DNA of 64,000 nt from Protonemura montana (taxonomy: Eukaryota > Arthropoda > Insecta > Plecoptera > Nemouridae), in the NCBI GenBank assembly GCA_947568835.1, contig OX387610.1, positions 15,853,001 to 15,917,000 of the forward strand. Direction: 5' to 3'. Positions 1-11,219 of this stretch are shown piece by piece. The notes below the pieces were generated by a model. It worked only from the letters and a program-made list of their open reading frames with translations. It made no database searches and had not been told where the DNA came from. Both the position numbers and the translations under genes were made by a program. Position 1 is the first letter of the stretch. Each line of letters begins with the position of its first letter.

Positions 1-219
1 ATCATAATTATAAAAATAATAAAACAACTGTGAAACTGCTCAACTGGAACGGTGGATTCTTCCTGAGCTACCAGATGAGTTTAACAGACATTTGGAGGAA
101 AATCAGCAAGTGTTTTCAGGGGATGAGTCTGCAAAGCCACTCTTTAGCTGCTGGTCTTCATTTGGCAGGAGTAATACAGACACTTCTCTTGGTCAAAATA
201 GAAGAAAGTTGGGCTGCAG

Positions 220-579
220 TTGACAGAATCACTGCAAATTGTGAACGACCCACAAGAAAAGCTCCAAACAGAACCGGGAAGAGTTACACCAGTTGCTTGC
301 AACAAACTGGATCTTGTGTTGGCAAAGAATCCATCGTTAGCACTCCTTCAGAGTGTGGGGCAAATTCATGCCGGAAAAGAAGCCGACGTTCACGGTTTGA
401 CCCCAACGGATACTTGTCAATTTAAATATGCACCAATTAATCTGTTGACGTGGAGAGATCATTCTTTGTTTATAAACATATTCTTACTGACAAGCAACCC
501 TAGACTAACATCAGAAAATATTGAACAAATTATTGTTAGTCACTGCTATGCCAAACAGGCAAGCAAGGCTAGCAAGTAA
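220..579 (+). pseudogene. hAT transposase dimerisation-domain (hATC) relic
   Basis: The translation reads like the C-terminal dimerisation region of hAT-family transposases: a FKYAPI-type motif (nt 420-445), then in a neighbouring frame the VDVERSF and YKHILTDK blocks (about nt 446-505), then back to LTSENIEQIIVSHCYAKQ. The family pattern of APIxxxDVERSFSxYKxILTDRR followed by an EN helix is therefore present but broken by frameshifts. There is no zinc finger or catalytic DDE part in the window, so this is a fragment. Family assignment is from memory of the motif and no search was run. It lies directly upstream of a second hAT-type fragment of a different subtype. Confidence 0.6.
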
Positions 580-613
580 TGCATCTTATCATATCATCTG
601 TCATCTGGTGCTT

Positions 614-1198
614 TCAGCGCCTTTCGTTGCAGCGGCAAGTACTTTGTAATGCAGGAAGGCGTTCCGATCGGAAGGTTTGCCTTGAAGAAAGGCAAGACAC
701 ATGATGAGCAATATTCGAATAAAAGCCATAAAAAATATAAAAACAGCGTTATCATACGTTCTTTCACCCTCATTCTATCCTGTGTGACTTATTCCAGGTA
801 TAAACTACCTGTCGGTAGTTACCTGCCAGGTTTGAAGATATGGGACCGGCGACTTCCCAAGTTCTCCCGACTTCTCAAGAATAATTGACTTCTCAGGAAA
901 GGGTGCAATGGCTGCACCCTGGCTGCGGGCTCCGCTGAAGCCACCGCCGGCGCTGCAGGGGGGACGGAAGGACCGACACAGCGACCCGGGGCCCCCGCAG
1001 AACCCGAAGAAAACGTGTTGCGCAGTCTTACGATGGAGCTAGCGTTATGAGCGGTCAAATGAATGGTGTCCAGGAAAAGTTTCGCCAAGTGGAGGGTAAT
1101 GAGATGGCTATTTACACTCATTGCTATGCACACAAACTTAATCTCGTTTTTGTGGCGACGTGCCAATCAATATCAGAAGCAAGCGCATTTTTCAGCAT
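614..1198 (+). repeat. 585-bp direct duplication, copy 1
   Basis: Nearly identical to 1611-2195 at an offset of 997 bases, with only scattered substitutions. It contains an AT-rich part, a short hairpin motif near 797, a GC-rich patch (about 895-1015) and the first 55 or so residues of the hAT/DUF4371-like relic. Both copies start and end at a TTCAGC hexamer, so microhomology-mediated duplication is plausible. Confidence 0.85.
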
Positions 1199-1640
1199 TC
1201 TGCAAGGTTTACATGCATATTTTTCAGCTTTCTGCAAGGTTTACATGCATATTTTTCAGCTTTCTGCAAGGTTTACATGCATATTTTTCATCTTCAGTAA
1301 TCCACCACAAAGGTTTCATTGATATGCAACAAAAATTGGGCATGAAACCGAAGAATATAGATGCTCTTAGTACGATTAGATGGAGTAGCTACGTTAAGGC
1401 TGTGAAGGCGCTGAAATTGAACTACAAAGCAGTTCTGGCATATTTGTCATCAGTAAAAATGGGAGATCTTCCTAAAGCCAAAGGCCTCCACCTAATGATG
1501 AACAAGTTCTCAACCGTTTTGTGCATGTTTGTTTTTGAAAAGCTATTAGGAATAGCAGCAGGAACCCACGCTCTTTTACAAACAGACGATTTGGATCTCC
1601 TAACAGCTATTCAGCGCCTGTCGTTGCAGCGGCAAGTACT
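1026..1640 (+). pseudogene. hAT-type transposase relic, ZMYM1/DUF4371-like
   Basis: From nt 1026 the frame reads SYDGASVMSGQMNGVQ and then an IYTHCYAHKLNLV block, the signature core of hAT-derived DUF4371/ZMYM1-like transposases (C-Y-D-G-A-x-x-M-S-G, then H-C-x-A-H-x-L-N-L). After a tandem insertion at about 1195-1295 the frame continues with IDMQQKLGMKPK and LSTIRWSSYVKA, matching the downstream L-x-x-T-R-W block. The ORF runs to a stop at 1701 but enters the second duplication copy and loses similarity. The 34-bp tandem triplication inside the coding part and the missing ends make it a dead copy. Family placement is confident from motif order; subfamily is a guess. Confidence 0.72.
1192..1296 (+). 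repeat. Tandem triplication of a ~34-bp unit
   Basis: Three copies of a unit containing TTCTGCAAGGTTTACATGC and a TTTTTCAG end sit inside the transposase relic. They insert about 33 residues of repeated frame-rotating sequence between the ASAFFSILQ part and the SSSVIHHKGF part. Confidence 0.9.
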
Positions 1641-2195
1641 TTGCAATGCAGGAAGGCGTTCCGATCGGAAGGTTTGCCTTGAAGAAAGGCAAGGCACATG
1701 ATGAGCAATATTCGAATAAAAGTCATAAAAAATATAAAAACAGCGTTATCATACGTTCTTTCACCCTCATTCTATCCTGTGTGACTTATTCAAGGTATAA
1801 ACTACCTGTCGGTAGTTACCTGCCAGGTTTGAAGATATGGGACCGGCGACTTCCCAAGTTCTCCCGACTTCTCAAGAATAATTGACTTCTCAGGAAAGGG
1901 TGCAATGGCTGCACCCTGGCTGCGGGCTCCGCTGAAGCCACCGCCGACGCTGCAGGGGGGACGGAAGGACCGACACAGCGACCCGGGGCCCCCGCAGAAC
2001 CCGAAGAAAACGTGTTGCGCAGTCTTACGATGGAGCTAGCGTTATGAGCGGTCAAATGAATGGTGTCCAGGAAAAGTTTCGCCAAGTGGAGGGTAATGAG
2101 ATGGCTATTTACACTCATTGCTATGTACACAAACTTAATCTCGTTCTTGTGGCGACGTGCCAATCAATATCAGAAGCAAGCGCATTTTTCAGCGC
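1611..2195 (+). repeat. 585-bp direct duplication, copy 2
   Basis: Second copy of 614-1198. It re-encodes the SYDGASVMSGQMNGVQ start of the hAT relic (near 2023), then stops at TAA soon after ASAFFSA (about 2197-2200). The conserved frame is thus duplicated but ends abruptly at the copy boundary. Confidence 0.85.
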
Positions 2196-2505
2196 TTAAG
2201 CTGGGATAGGGAAGAAATCCATCTACAGCCTGGGTGAGGAACCTACCGGGGGAGATACTCGAGACAAGCACCGAGGTTCAGCAAGGCAAGACCTGTGGTA
2301 GAAGACCAAGCTATTAAGGTAACCAACCCTGAACTGCCAAGTATCAGATAAAGATAAAGATAAAAGATAAGTAAAGATAAAGCTTGGCTTGAAATAGCTT
2401 CAATTTTAAACATGGACCGTAAGTATTTTACTCTGATGGTGATTATTATTATCTCTCGTGTGATTACCTAGGGTAGCTTATAATATCATTGTTATTGTTT
2501 CACAG

Positions 2506-2759
2506 CTCTAGAATGTGAAAAGAAATGGAAAAACCTACGGGATACCTTTCTTAAGAACCAAAAGGAAGTAAAAATCGAAATGCGAAGTGGAGCAGGGGCC
2601 AGCCAAAAAAAAAGGTGGTACCTAATGGATTCTCTCAACTTCCTTACAAACTTTGAGCATGGTGATGCCCATAAAAGGGAATCAAACATGCCCCCGGCCA
2701 AACAAGCTACCTTCAACAGCGCACCTGGATGCAGCGGTGAAATCGCAGCGCGCGAGTAA
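2506..2759 (+). CDS. MADF-domain protein, C-terminal exon (partial)
   Basis: A good acceptor (TTATTGTTTCACAG) precedes a phase-1 exon that reads LECEKKWKNLRDTF, then KKRWYLMDSLNFL, then a hydrophilic tail to TAA at 2757-2759. CxxKWxxLRDxF followed by a W-x-x-x-x-x-L-x-F-L helix is the second half of a MADF (Myb/SANT-like) DNA-binding domain, found in small transcription factors and in transposon-encoded proteins. An AATAAA at 2940-2945 could end the transcript. I did not find the first half of the domain in 2200-2500, so upstream exons may be lost or displaced by the transposon debris. Functional status is open. Confidence 0.6.
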
Positions 2760-3830
2760 ATCGTATGTAATGGTAGCGTAGTAAATCCTTGGCCAACAAA
2801 TGCAAATAACTTAAAATTAAGATTGAAAGAAGCTAGATGTAAGATATGAAATGTAACTTAGATCTAAGAATTGTTTTTTGTAACCTAACAAAACAAGGAA
2901 TATATAATATTTGTACTATAAACCACTGTGCGAGAAACAAATAAAACTAATTCAATTCAATCATGTTTCTTTTCAAACGACAACTGGTTTTTGTTTTCTT
3001 AGAACTAGTGTTTGGGTTTTGTGTAGCTATAATTATTTAGTTAGCATTTTGTATTTTTGTTCTTCATAATTAAAACTTTTGTTCCGGGTGTTTTCCTTTC
3101 TTCCTAAAGTGAGGAGAATGTGACCATTAAGGGTATAAACTACCCGTCGGTATTTGCCTGCCAGGACCAACGAGGAGTCGGTGGTCCCCCAGCCAGTCAA
3201 CGTGATAGAGCTTGCCTCCATACACTGCCGTATTATCTGGACTGATTAGAACTTTTGTGTTCTCACATTAATTCCGTGTTCATTACTTCATCTCTTTGCC
3301 ACCACGCCTTCTCGAGTATCGCTACTACTGGGATACCGCATATTTGGCAATTTTTGTCCAATGTTTCAGTTTTTGATAGCGCATATTTTGCATATTTAAG
3401 CTTTTGACTTTGCATATTCTAGCTTTGATACTGCATTACTATCCTATCACTAGTCATAGTCATTGTCATAGCAGTACATGACAAGAACCATCAAAATGTT
3501 CTGAACCATTCGATAACTAACCCGACCACCCAACAACCTTCCATAGTGGGGTCCTCCTGCACTTAGAGGTGGCTGATTCACAAGGACAAGCGCCACGGCC
3601 CATGTGAATTTGGAAAGGCAAACTCAGACCTGAATTTTGCTTCTCGGTTCCCATCAGGGCTACTCACATACAGAGTCTGCGTTGCGTTGTCTAGGTTACA
3701 ATTGCTCTTCAGCCAGCAGGGTCAACCACGCTGACTGCCACGCTGAGGTACTCCGAAAGTCGAGGCGGCATCGGACACTGAGAAAGAACAATTTTAAATA
3801 AGAGTTGGTGTCGAGTGATGACGAGCACTT
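2760..3830. other. No gene seen
   Basis: AT-rich sequence after the MADF stop. It holds the AATAAA at 2940 and a third copy of the short motif GGTATAAACTACC/GTCGG near 3132 that also occurs at about 797 and 1794. Short ORFs here show no recognisable domain. Confidence 0.5.
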
Positions 3831-3835
3831 GGTTT

Positions 3836-3915
3836 GATTATTACGAACACTATAACGCCTCGAAAATTGATGCCCAAACGGGGACTCGAATCCCGATCTC
3901 CACCTGTCCACATGA
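3836..3915 (-). repeat. tRNA-derived SINE fragment
   Basis: On the minus strand this contains the 3' half of the tRNA-like unit (B-box region GGGATTCGAGTCCCCG, then TTTGGGCATCAA) and the start of the GAGGCGTTATAGTGTTCGTA flank shared with the other copies. The A-box half is cut off after the GGTGGAGATC part. Confidence 0.75.
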
Positions 3916-3919
3916 TTTA

Positions 3920-5470
3920 GCAGAATTATCGACTCTGCTCTGGCATTTCCGAGAATTTCGCGAGTCCGCCGCTAGGTCGAAATACGAATAGTTAGCGAAT
4001 ACAAGACTTTGCGGCTTTTGGATTTGGCCCAGTTTGACCGACAGCCAAAAGCCGCAGTTTCAAAGCCGCACCAAGTTGGTGAATAGGGGTTCAGGTAGCT
4101 CAACATTAACGTTGCCTCTGCCTATAAACCTACACACTGAACGATACAAGTCACAAACTAAATATTCAAATGACATTAATAATCGGGTGGTAATAGAGTT
4201 GAAGATGAGCTCACCTAGTGGATCTTTGCTTACCTTTGTTTCGGTAATTATTGCAGGGAACCACAAACAAACATATTTTGGCAGAACTCAGGAATTGAAC
4301 AAAATTCAATAACAAACCTCGTCGTAATTGCGCATAGAATCGATGGCGGGGAAGGGATGAAGACGCGCGGGCTTTCCTAACCTCCGAATGTCGAGAGAAA
4401 GCATAGTCAAATGTTCTGTGCCTTCCAGAGGGATACACGAATAACCCACACACACTTAAATAACACAAGCACTCAGTAGGAGTAGCTAGGGTTGGAAATC
4501 TTGTGACAAAACAGATCGATCGCAGTATTCAACCACGTGGTTCACTGCGGATTAACTCATTTAAAGACACGCAGAAACAATTAAATAAAACAAACTCTGT
4601 AAAGAATCTCCGACACTTAGGAACGCGTGAATTTTTAAAACACAAGTCGTGCTCAAACTTAAATAGGCAAGGAACCGGCGTAGATGGCGCCGAATCTCGA
4701 CACGTCGCCTCTAGAAGCACTGGCTTATTGCATTGTGGGTCTTCATCTCACTACCCTAGCTTCACTAGGGGTGCTAGCAGGTGGCGCTAGTTGAATTTAG
4801 TGGCACATCAAGCAACTACTGTCAAGACTGTCTGTCGACGGGCTGTCGACGGGCTAGCGATTGCCAGGTAGAGAAAAAGGTTTGCTAATTTTAGAAACGG
4901 GTAGCAACGGTTTTTTTTATCAGTTACAAGCTGGCTTCACAGAACTACTTGTGTAAGACGATACCAAATCGAGTATAATGTTTACAGGGACAGTTTTACA
5001 GAGACTAGGAATATGGTTCCTTTTATTCGCAAGGCGCATCATTCCCGCGGGTTAAATCGTAAAAAATGGGTCTCAAATGGTTGTATAGCGTTAGTATTAT
5101 GTTAATGACAAGGAAAAGAGAGTGCTGGAAAATTGGTGTTTCCTGGAAAAATGAAATCCTTTGTACCAACCAGCACCTCAAAAACACGAGTTTAAGAGTC
5201 AGCGATTTTTTTCGCCAGTGCCTTAACATGGTCTTCCCAAAAAAATATTCGGTAATCACAGCTAAAATATTGATTGAGTTATCAATTTTCAAAAACTCTT
5301 TAGTTAGTCTCAAAATGTTTCTGATTTTAAACCGATCGTCAGCCGCACAAAAATGGTCCATTGCACTAATTAAAAAAATGTGATAAAGCATGCAGATTTG
5401 AAATATGTGTGTTTCATCGCGATCGTACAGACGATGTAGGTGCTGTTGCGTACAAAGTAAGCGCTTGCAA
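3920..5470. other. No gene recognised
   Basis: Contains short ORFs on both strands, including a 206-codon minus-strand frame (5023-5643) rich in hydrophobic and basic residues. That frame runs into the MITE at 5472 and matches no family I know, so I do not call it a gene. Confidence 0.4.
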
Positions 5471-5471
5471 C

Positions 5472-5931
5472 TAGGGTTGCCATAATAAACATTTTGGAAG
5501 GCGGGACAAATTTTAGCAAACGAAAAGTAGTTAGGCCGGAGGCTTGGGGGGGAGAGACAAAGCTCCCCAAAAAATAAGGGCGTGGATAAAGATATTAATG
5601 TTTTTCTTGGCACTTGAAATCCTGAGTCATATTTATGTATCAACTTTCAATTTATTAGCAGAAAATTTAGGTATAATTCGAGTAACTATTAAAAAAAAAA
5701 AAAATTTATTTTACTATAGATTTTTAATTTTTTATATACGTACAATCATAATGCCATTGGCACAATAAGAGGAAAAATTAGCTATTTATTAGGAACAATG
5801 CAAATGCAATGTTCGATATCGCGATTTTTTAAAAGAAAATTACGATCGAGCGGGACATTCGTCCTGCAATGCGGGACTTTGGAGTGAAAATTGGGACTGT
5901 CCCGCCGTAAGCGGGCCGTATGGCAACCCTA
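5472..5931. mobile_element. hAT-like MITE with 13-bp terminal inverted repeats
   Basis: The left end TAGGGTTGCCATA is the exact reverse complement of the right end TATGGCAACCCTA, and the span is 460 bp. Subterminal sequences also pair: GGCGGGACAAATTTT near the left end, GGGACTGTCCCGCC near the right. No transposase is present. The YAGGGTTGCCA-type end is typical of hAT non-autonomous elements. The flanks CTTGCAAC and CTTGTACT could be a decayed 8-bp target duplication (5 of 8 match). Confidence 0.75.
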
Positions 5932-6749
5932 CTTGTACTCTATCATGAGGCAAGAGAGTTTGCAAGTGGTCTTATCGCTGTAATCCTCGACTGGAATTGT
6001 TTTTTAATTCCCTTGTGAATAAGCCAAGATTACCGCAAGATATCAGAATGTGTAGCAAGAATGATTTGCCAACAAGACTTCAATTATTATTTTGCTATTA
6101 TTTTGCAAAGGTGCGGGAGCAGTTGGACATGTATTTCATTCGGGTTCTCCAATAGTAGCGATTGACGTATTGGTGCTACATATTATTGTAGCTATACATT
6201 ATTTATTCACAGATGTCAACACGGTACGCAGACGCCATTCGAGGATATCAAATCTTCAAACCATGTACTATATTACGTATAATCAGCCAATTACTAGAAC
6301 CAGATTCCCAATTTTCCTGAATAAAAGTTCTTGCAATTGCGTTAGAGAGTGATTGGATTTTATCGCATTGGAATGTGCGTAAGATCCAGAATATTTTTTA
6401 CGAGTTTTTTTTACTCCCTCGGTCAAAATTGACTCTGAAGTTCGTTTAAAAAACGATCATCGGTTACGTGTCAATGCAGTAACGACAGTAATCACCAATG
6501 AATCGAAATCAAGAAATCAATTGATTTAAAATGTATTGATTAGTGCTGAGTATTTTATTGCCTGGCTTTAAGCACAGAGCAATGAAAATATCAGTCTTGT
6601 GATAAGAAGGCTTAGTGATTAGCAATGACTCATTTGCAAAGATACCAGAAATCTCTACTTTGCAATGAGCTTGGTTTTGCCCATTTCTTGTGCTAGAAAT
6701 TAGATTGAAATTGACTTGAAATCTGGATGCAATGAAATTCCCGATTTAG

Positions 6750-7060
6750 TAGGTTTTTGTTAGTTGAGAAATAATAATCCTTCAGTGCGATAAGCCTGAT
6801 AGATCATGTTTACAACATGATGTAATTTTGCTCTGTGAATATTCATCAGTACTATAAAAAAACAAAGTGCAATCATATTATTCTTCACGCCATATTTAAG
6901 ACTATCTCTGCTTGCATGTGCTTTTTTAAATAAAATTACTTCCAAAATAAAAGCACTTGGTAATGTATTAAGATCTTTAAAAGCTTTTCTGCATGTTCGC
7001 CTCTTCCCTACTTTACCCATAATCCGTATTGTCTTTTTTTGTTTAATGAACAATTTGTGT
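6750..7060 (-). pseudogene. LINE reverse-transcriptase 3'-end relic
   Basis: The minus-strand frame starts LFIKQKKTIRIMGKVGKR, then RKAFKDLNTLPSAFILEVILF. This is the stretch downstream of the RT core in APE-type LINEs (compare IFILQKRALRIIKRAKKR in the LINE at 41-43 kb in this window). Only the C-terminal ~95 residues remain. Confidence 0.75.
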
Positions 7061-7534
7061 GATTCAGGTAAACTAGTTGGACCTTTTTTAATATTTTTCG
7101 ACTGGATAAAACCAGGAGCTTGCGAAATGAACGACCTGTCTCATTGAGATCTGAAACTCGACTGCAGAGAGGCTCTACTGATTTACTGAAGTTTCAAGGT
7201 ACTTATTCAATATGAGCGGTGAAATACACGACTGACCTGTTTACAGATGTAAGGTTAAGTTAAGACGTAGCACCGCAACCGTCGAGTGTGCACACGCATG
7301 ACACAAAATAATGGGAAACCACTCAAGTTCATACAAGCGAGTAATCAATATATAATCAAAGCACACAAATTAATTGCGATGCTCATGAACGCTGCAAGGC
7401 AATCTATATCAATGACAGTCACGTGATCCTATCCAAGCCGGCGCCGGCCGATGACTGACTGTAGCGGCACGCTACCTCGTGGCGCGAGGGGAAACTAAGC
7501 AAGTGCGGGTAGCTATTTCTAACCGGGCGATTTG

Positions 7535-7800
7535 ACTTGTTGGAAACACCGGTTCATGTGAGATCACCGAAGTTAAGCAACACTGCGCTGGGTCTGGTAT
7601 CGGATGAGTGACCATCATACACATGACCAGTTCTGTTCGGGAGAGAAGAAGGCTACATGCCGGCACCGGGTTTCTCCTCCTCCCTTGTAATCTCTGTTAG
7701 GTTAATCATCATCCTCATCATCATCCACTCATTCACCGACGCCATAAGACCAGTGCCAGATGGCCCGTGGTCAAAACAGCGCGTCTTTAATCAGCAAAAT
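7535..7800 (+). mobile_element. 5S rRNA-derived SINE
   Basis: The head has GAGATCACCGAAGTTAAGCA and a GGATGAGTGACCA block, matching the 5S rRNA internal promoter (A-box/intermediate element and C-box). A body follows with GGCTACATGCCGGCACCGGG, then a tail with the CCAGTGCCAGATGGCC motif shared with the copies at 10.6, 29.3 and 54.1 kb. Part of the central body is missing. Confidence 0.8.
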
Positions 7801-7997
7801 CAATAAATTCATTTAAACTACTCTTTATTTATAAATCGCCATAGATAACAATGAGAGTAATTAGCCTTACTAGAAAAATTAGTTAGCAAATATAAAATAA
7901 CTGTAATCACTCAATTGTCCGATAAATCATGCTTACCCGATGCTTGTCCGATGCTTGTATGGTGGGCGTAGGACATGGGCGTAGGACATGGGCGTAG

Positions 7998-8945
7998 GAC
8001 TGTGGATACTTAGCTCGCAAAATCTAAAACGCCATCTAAAGGCACCAACTCAACATAGCGTATCGACAAAACAGCCTACAAAACTCATATGCGCTAGTCT
8101 TCAAAAACACGCGATTGCACTGAATGAAACAATCCAACTCTTACAAAATTTTGGTTTTCATTTACTTGCGCGAAAATGAAGGGGATGGGGGGTACTCCCT
8201 TGAAATTTTCTCAGATGATAGCGTAAGTGACGGGCTTTCGATCTGGGAGTCTTAATTTTTGACCCAGCCATGGACGTTCTCCTTGCTTCACACCAGACCA
8301 ATCCTTATAAGGAGTCGATGAAGGTCTTGCATGAGTTGACCGAGCTTGTGACGATCGCGCCACCAGCAGCAGATTATCTCATTACACTTAACGACGACCT
8401 CCCTCCAGTCTCAAAGACGCTATACCAGAGAAGCAAATTTTACCAGGTTTTTTTCCAGCGATATTCCCGTGATAGACGAGGTTTTGATAGCCAATGAGCA
8501 GCCCACACCGAAAAACACGGTACACAGCGTTGAGATCGTATATCTGCTGCTAAAACGCTACATTCCATAACTACTGCTGTGGACTTGTCTGATGGCAGAA
8601 TGAGTAGCGGACCCGTAGAGTTATTTCGGAATATAGTAAAACACCAAATGGAACCACAGGCAGTAAAAACCCGGCCAATGCGGTTTCTGCGGAAGAGCCG
8701 AGAATACGTTTTGGGGTTTTACGTGCTGATAAAGCACGATATTCCGAAGACCCTTCTCGCAAATGGGAAGAAGAGAACGCGAAAGGCTGCGCAACGCGCC
8801 CTATCCCTTCAGAGGGAAGGCAACAACGCTTGCGACGATCCCACCTCCTTTATCGCGTGCGATGACCCCGTCGCACACTGTTTTTACTGCGGTTTGTTCA
8901 CATAGGCGAAGGCTGAGGCTAATTTCCCACGAACGGGCGTCGGGG
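7998..8945 (+). mobile_element. Unidentified dispersed element, longer copy
   Basis: Its left part (about 7998-8165) is found inverted at 47795-47965, its right part (about 8870-8930) inverted at 45890-46000, and it has one copy of the 148-bp unit (8160-8280) that is amplified at 46.0-47.8 kb. Between these are two decayed ORFs, 8270-8497 (75 aa) and about 8579-8905 (VDLSDGRMSSGPVELFRNIV onward). The first continues in another frame as SSDIPVIDEVLIANEQPTPK, so a frameshift is likely. I recognise no transposase domain. The shared segments in the same order argue that both loci derive from one mobile or duplicated unit. Confidence 0.6.
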
Positions 8946-9057
8946 CATAGAATGCACCACAAAGTTATTGTGAACGAGGATTAGTTGTGATTATCGAATG
9001 GATTCTTTTATAAAATATAGACAACTTAGGATATAAAACAACAAAATAGTTTTTACC

Positions 9058-9265
9058 TTGCATGTGCCCCGCCCTGTACCAGGCATCTCACCATCTAGCA
9101 TCTCGACACCAAGCAGCCTCGGCCGACGCAGATAAACGAAACACTGACTTGCACAAAGGCAGAGAGTTGTAAAGGTGTGTTCCAACATCGGAGGGGAGGA
9201 TAGACGATGCCGCTACAGTTATGTTAGCCTTACCTTGCTTCAAGCTGGTGGACTCTGACCTGACT
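9058..9265 (-). other. Possible minus-strand exons, unassigned
   Basis: Two excellent donor sites occur on the minus strand: CTTGAAGCAAG followed by GTAAGG (boundary near 9231) and GGCACATGCAAG followed by GTAAAA (boundary near 9058). An acceptor-like GTGCAAGTCAG precedes the second. The potential exons are short (about 30 and 90 bp) and the encoded peptides match nothing I know, so these may be chance sites. Confidence 0.2.
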
Positions 9266-9989
9266 ACACATTGCCAACTTTAGAATGCAAAATAAAGCCA
9301 GTCTTCACCGGGGAGTTTGAAATTAACCAGAAAATTATGACCAAACAATGCATCATGCACTTAAATTCTTTGAGGATTTATCAGTTTATTTAAGTGAAAT
9401 TAATTCTATTGAAAAATAAGAACTTAAATACAAAACTAAAAGTCCTAATGACTTCTGCTAAATACCTACCGTACACTAGCGGATTCTAGCAATGGCTGCC
9501 AAAAAGCAGTTTGCGAGCTTGGTTTCCTGCCTAAACCTGATAAAAGTTAAAAGTAATCCAAAATATATTAATTTTAACTTTGGTCGATAAACATATATTG
9601 TTTTTCATTAAATATTTTATTTTCCTGAAATTAGTAAATGTTTCATCCAAAGAAAAACATCATTTTGTTTGTTTTAAATCGGATAGTTAACAGTAGCATC
9701 ATAGTGTCATATTTTCCTGGTTGGTACAAGCACCCCAGAAAGTGGCAAACTCAAATTAATCCTAGGTAAGCTAGAGCGAGAGAAGCGATGGCGAGAGGAG
9801 AGGCAGCGAGTGAGCGGGAAGTATCTATCTCCCCTCCGCTATCGCCTAATCTGTAAATAGACCAAACAAACAAGATACGAGAGTCTGAAGCAAAGATACT
9901 ATACGAAGCCATCTTTACTTACATAACGTTACTTATACCATGATCATGGACAGCTGGTTCATCAGGGTCTGAATTTGTCCATTTCGCGA

Positions 9990-10275
9990 AACGTTGCTGC
10001 ACAGTCTTTATTATTATGAACACTGTCTCAAAAATTGATGCCCAAACGGGGACTCGAACCCCGATCTCCACCTGTCGCGGGTGTTGCTCTAACCGTTTGT
10101 ACACTTTTAGCGTACAAACACGATTTTACGATTTAAGTGTATTTGATGAGAATGACGGATCTCCAAGGAGTGGAACCATAATAGTGCAGTGTAAAATTGT
10201 TGATAATAATAAAATACCCCGCGCTTTGCAAGCGTTGGCAAATTTAAATGCGATTTCATCTGTACCTATTCACGG
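9990..10275 (-). mobile_element. tRNA-derived SINE
   Basis: Minus-strand copy with a tRNA-like unit (B-box GGGGTTCGAGTCCCCG, GGTGGAGATC), GTTTGGGCATCAATTTTTGA and the flank AGTGTATTTGATGAGAATGA of the family. The A-box part is disturbed (GTTTGTACAC instead of GTAGCTCAATTGG), so a degenerate copy. The tail at 10200-10260 (AATACCCCGCGC, GCAAGCGTTGGCAAA) recurs at 11.8, 21.4, 40.4 and 44.5 kb. Confidence 0.8.
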
Positions 10276-10599
10276 CGGAGATCATTAACTAATACAGAAA
10301 GAATGCCGTTATTCACGAGGGTTGTCACGCGTGTCTTCATCATCGCGGATTGTCCGGCGATACGGAGCCTCGTCGTAACATAAGCATCCGTTATCAATTA
10401 AGTTGATAAGAATTCCGACACAGCGATAGTCCCTGGTTTGCTACTAAATAGAAACTTCCAACTAATCATTGTTTCAGAAATCTTCTGTTTATTTCTGCAG
10501 ACACTTACAGATGAAGAGTGGGCGAGAGGGGCTACGTGCGAAATGAATTGGGCTAAATAATTTGTTATGGAACAGGGTGGCTTAGGAGGGGAGAACCGA

Positions 10600-11215
10600 A
10601 CGGTTTGGCGTGTTGGAAACACCGGTTCTCGTTAGATCACCGAAGTTAAGCAACACTGCGCTGAGTCAGGTATTGGATGGGTGACCTTCATACACATGAC
10701 CAGTTCTGTTCGGGAGAGAGGTTGGAGGGATGAAAGTTAAGCAACACTGCGCTGGGTCAGGTATTGAATGGGTGACCATTATACACATGACCAGTTCTGT
10801 TCGGGAGAGAGGTTGGAGGGATGAAAGTTAAGCAACACTGCGCTGGGTCAGGTATTGAATGGGTGACCATCATACACATGACCAGTTCTGTTCGAGAGAG
10901 AGGTCTGAGGGATGAAAGTTAGTACAGCAACTTCATTCGCCTTGCTTATCAACCTCTCGACAGCATGGATTTGTGGAGGAATCCTGTTGTTCGCGTTGTA
11001 CCGTCCTTCGGAAGGGACGTGAAACCGGTGGTCCCCTTGGTGCTCTTCGACAGGAGTAGGCTACGTGCCGGCACCGAGTTTCCCCTCCTCCCTTCTAGGC
11101 TAGGTTAGTTTCATCATCATCCACTCATTAACCGACCCCATTAGACCAGTGCCGCATGGCCAGATGTCAAAACAGTGCGTCGTTAAACACCACAAATAAT
11201 GATAATAATAATTAG
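10600..11215 (+). mobile_element. 5S rRNA-derived SINE with a tandemly repeated head
   Basis: Begins GTTGGAAACACCGGTTCTCG, followed by the 5S-like A-box/C-box region. The C-box-containing part is repeated three times with a period of ~91-92 bp (about 10640-10915). A single body follows with CGACAGCATGGATTTGTGGA, ACCGTCCTTCGGAAGGGACG and GCTACGTGCCGGCACC, then a tail in (AAT)n-like sequence. The body resembles conserved SINE central domains of invertebrates, though I cannot name the superfamily with certainty. Confidence 0.85.
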
Positions 11216-11219
11216 GAGG

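Noticed and set aside
5023-5643. 206-codon minus-strand ORF
   Set aside because: It crosses into the MITE at 5472, has no recognised domain and no splice or start support.
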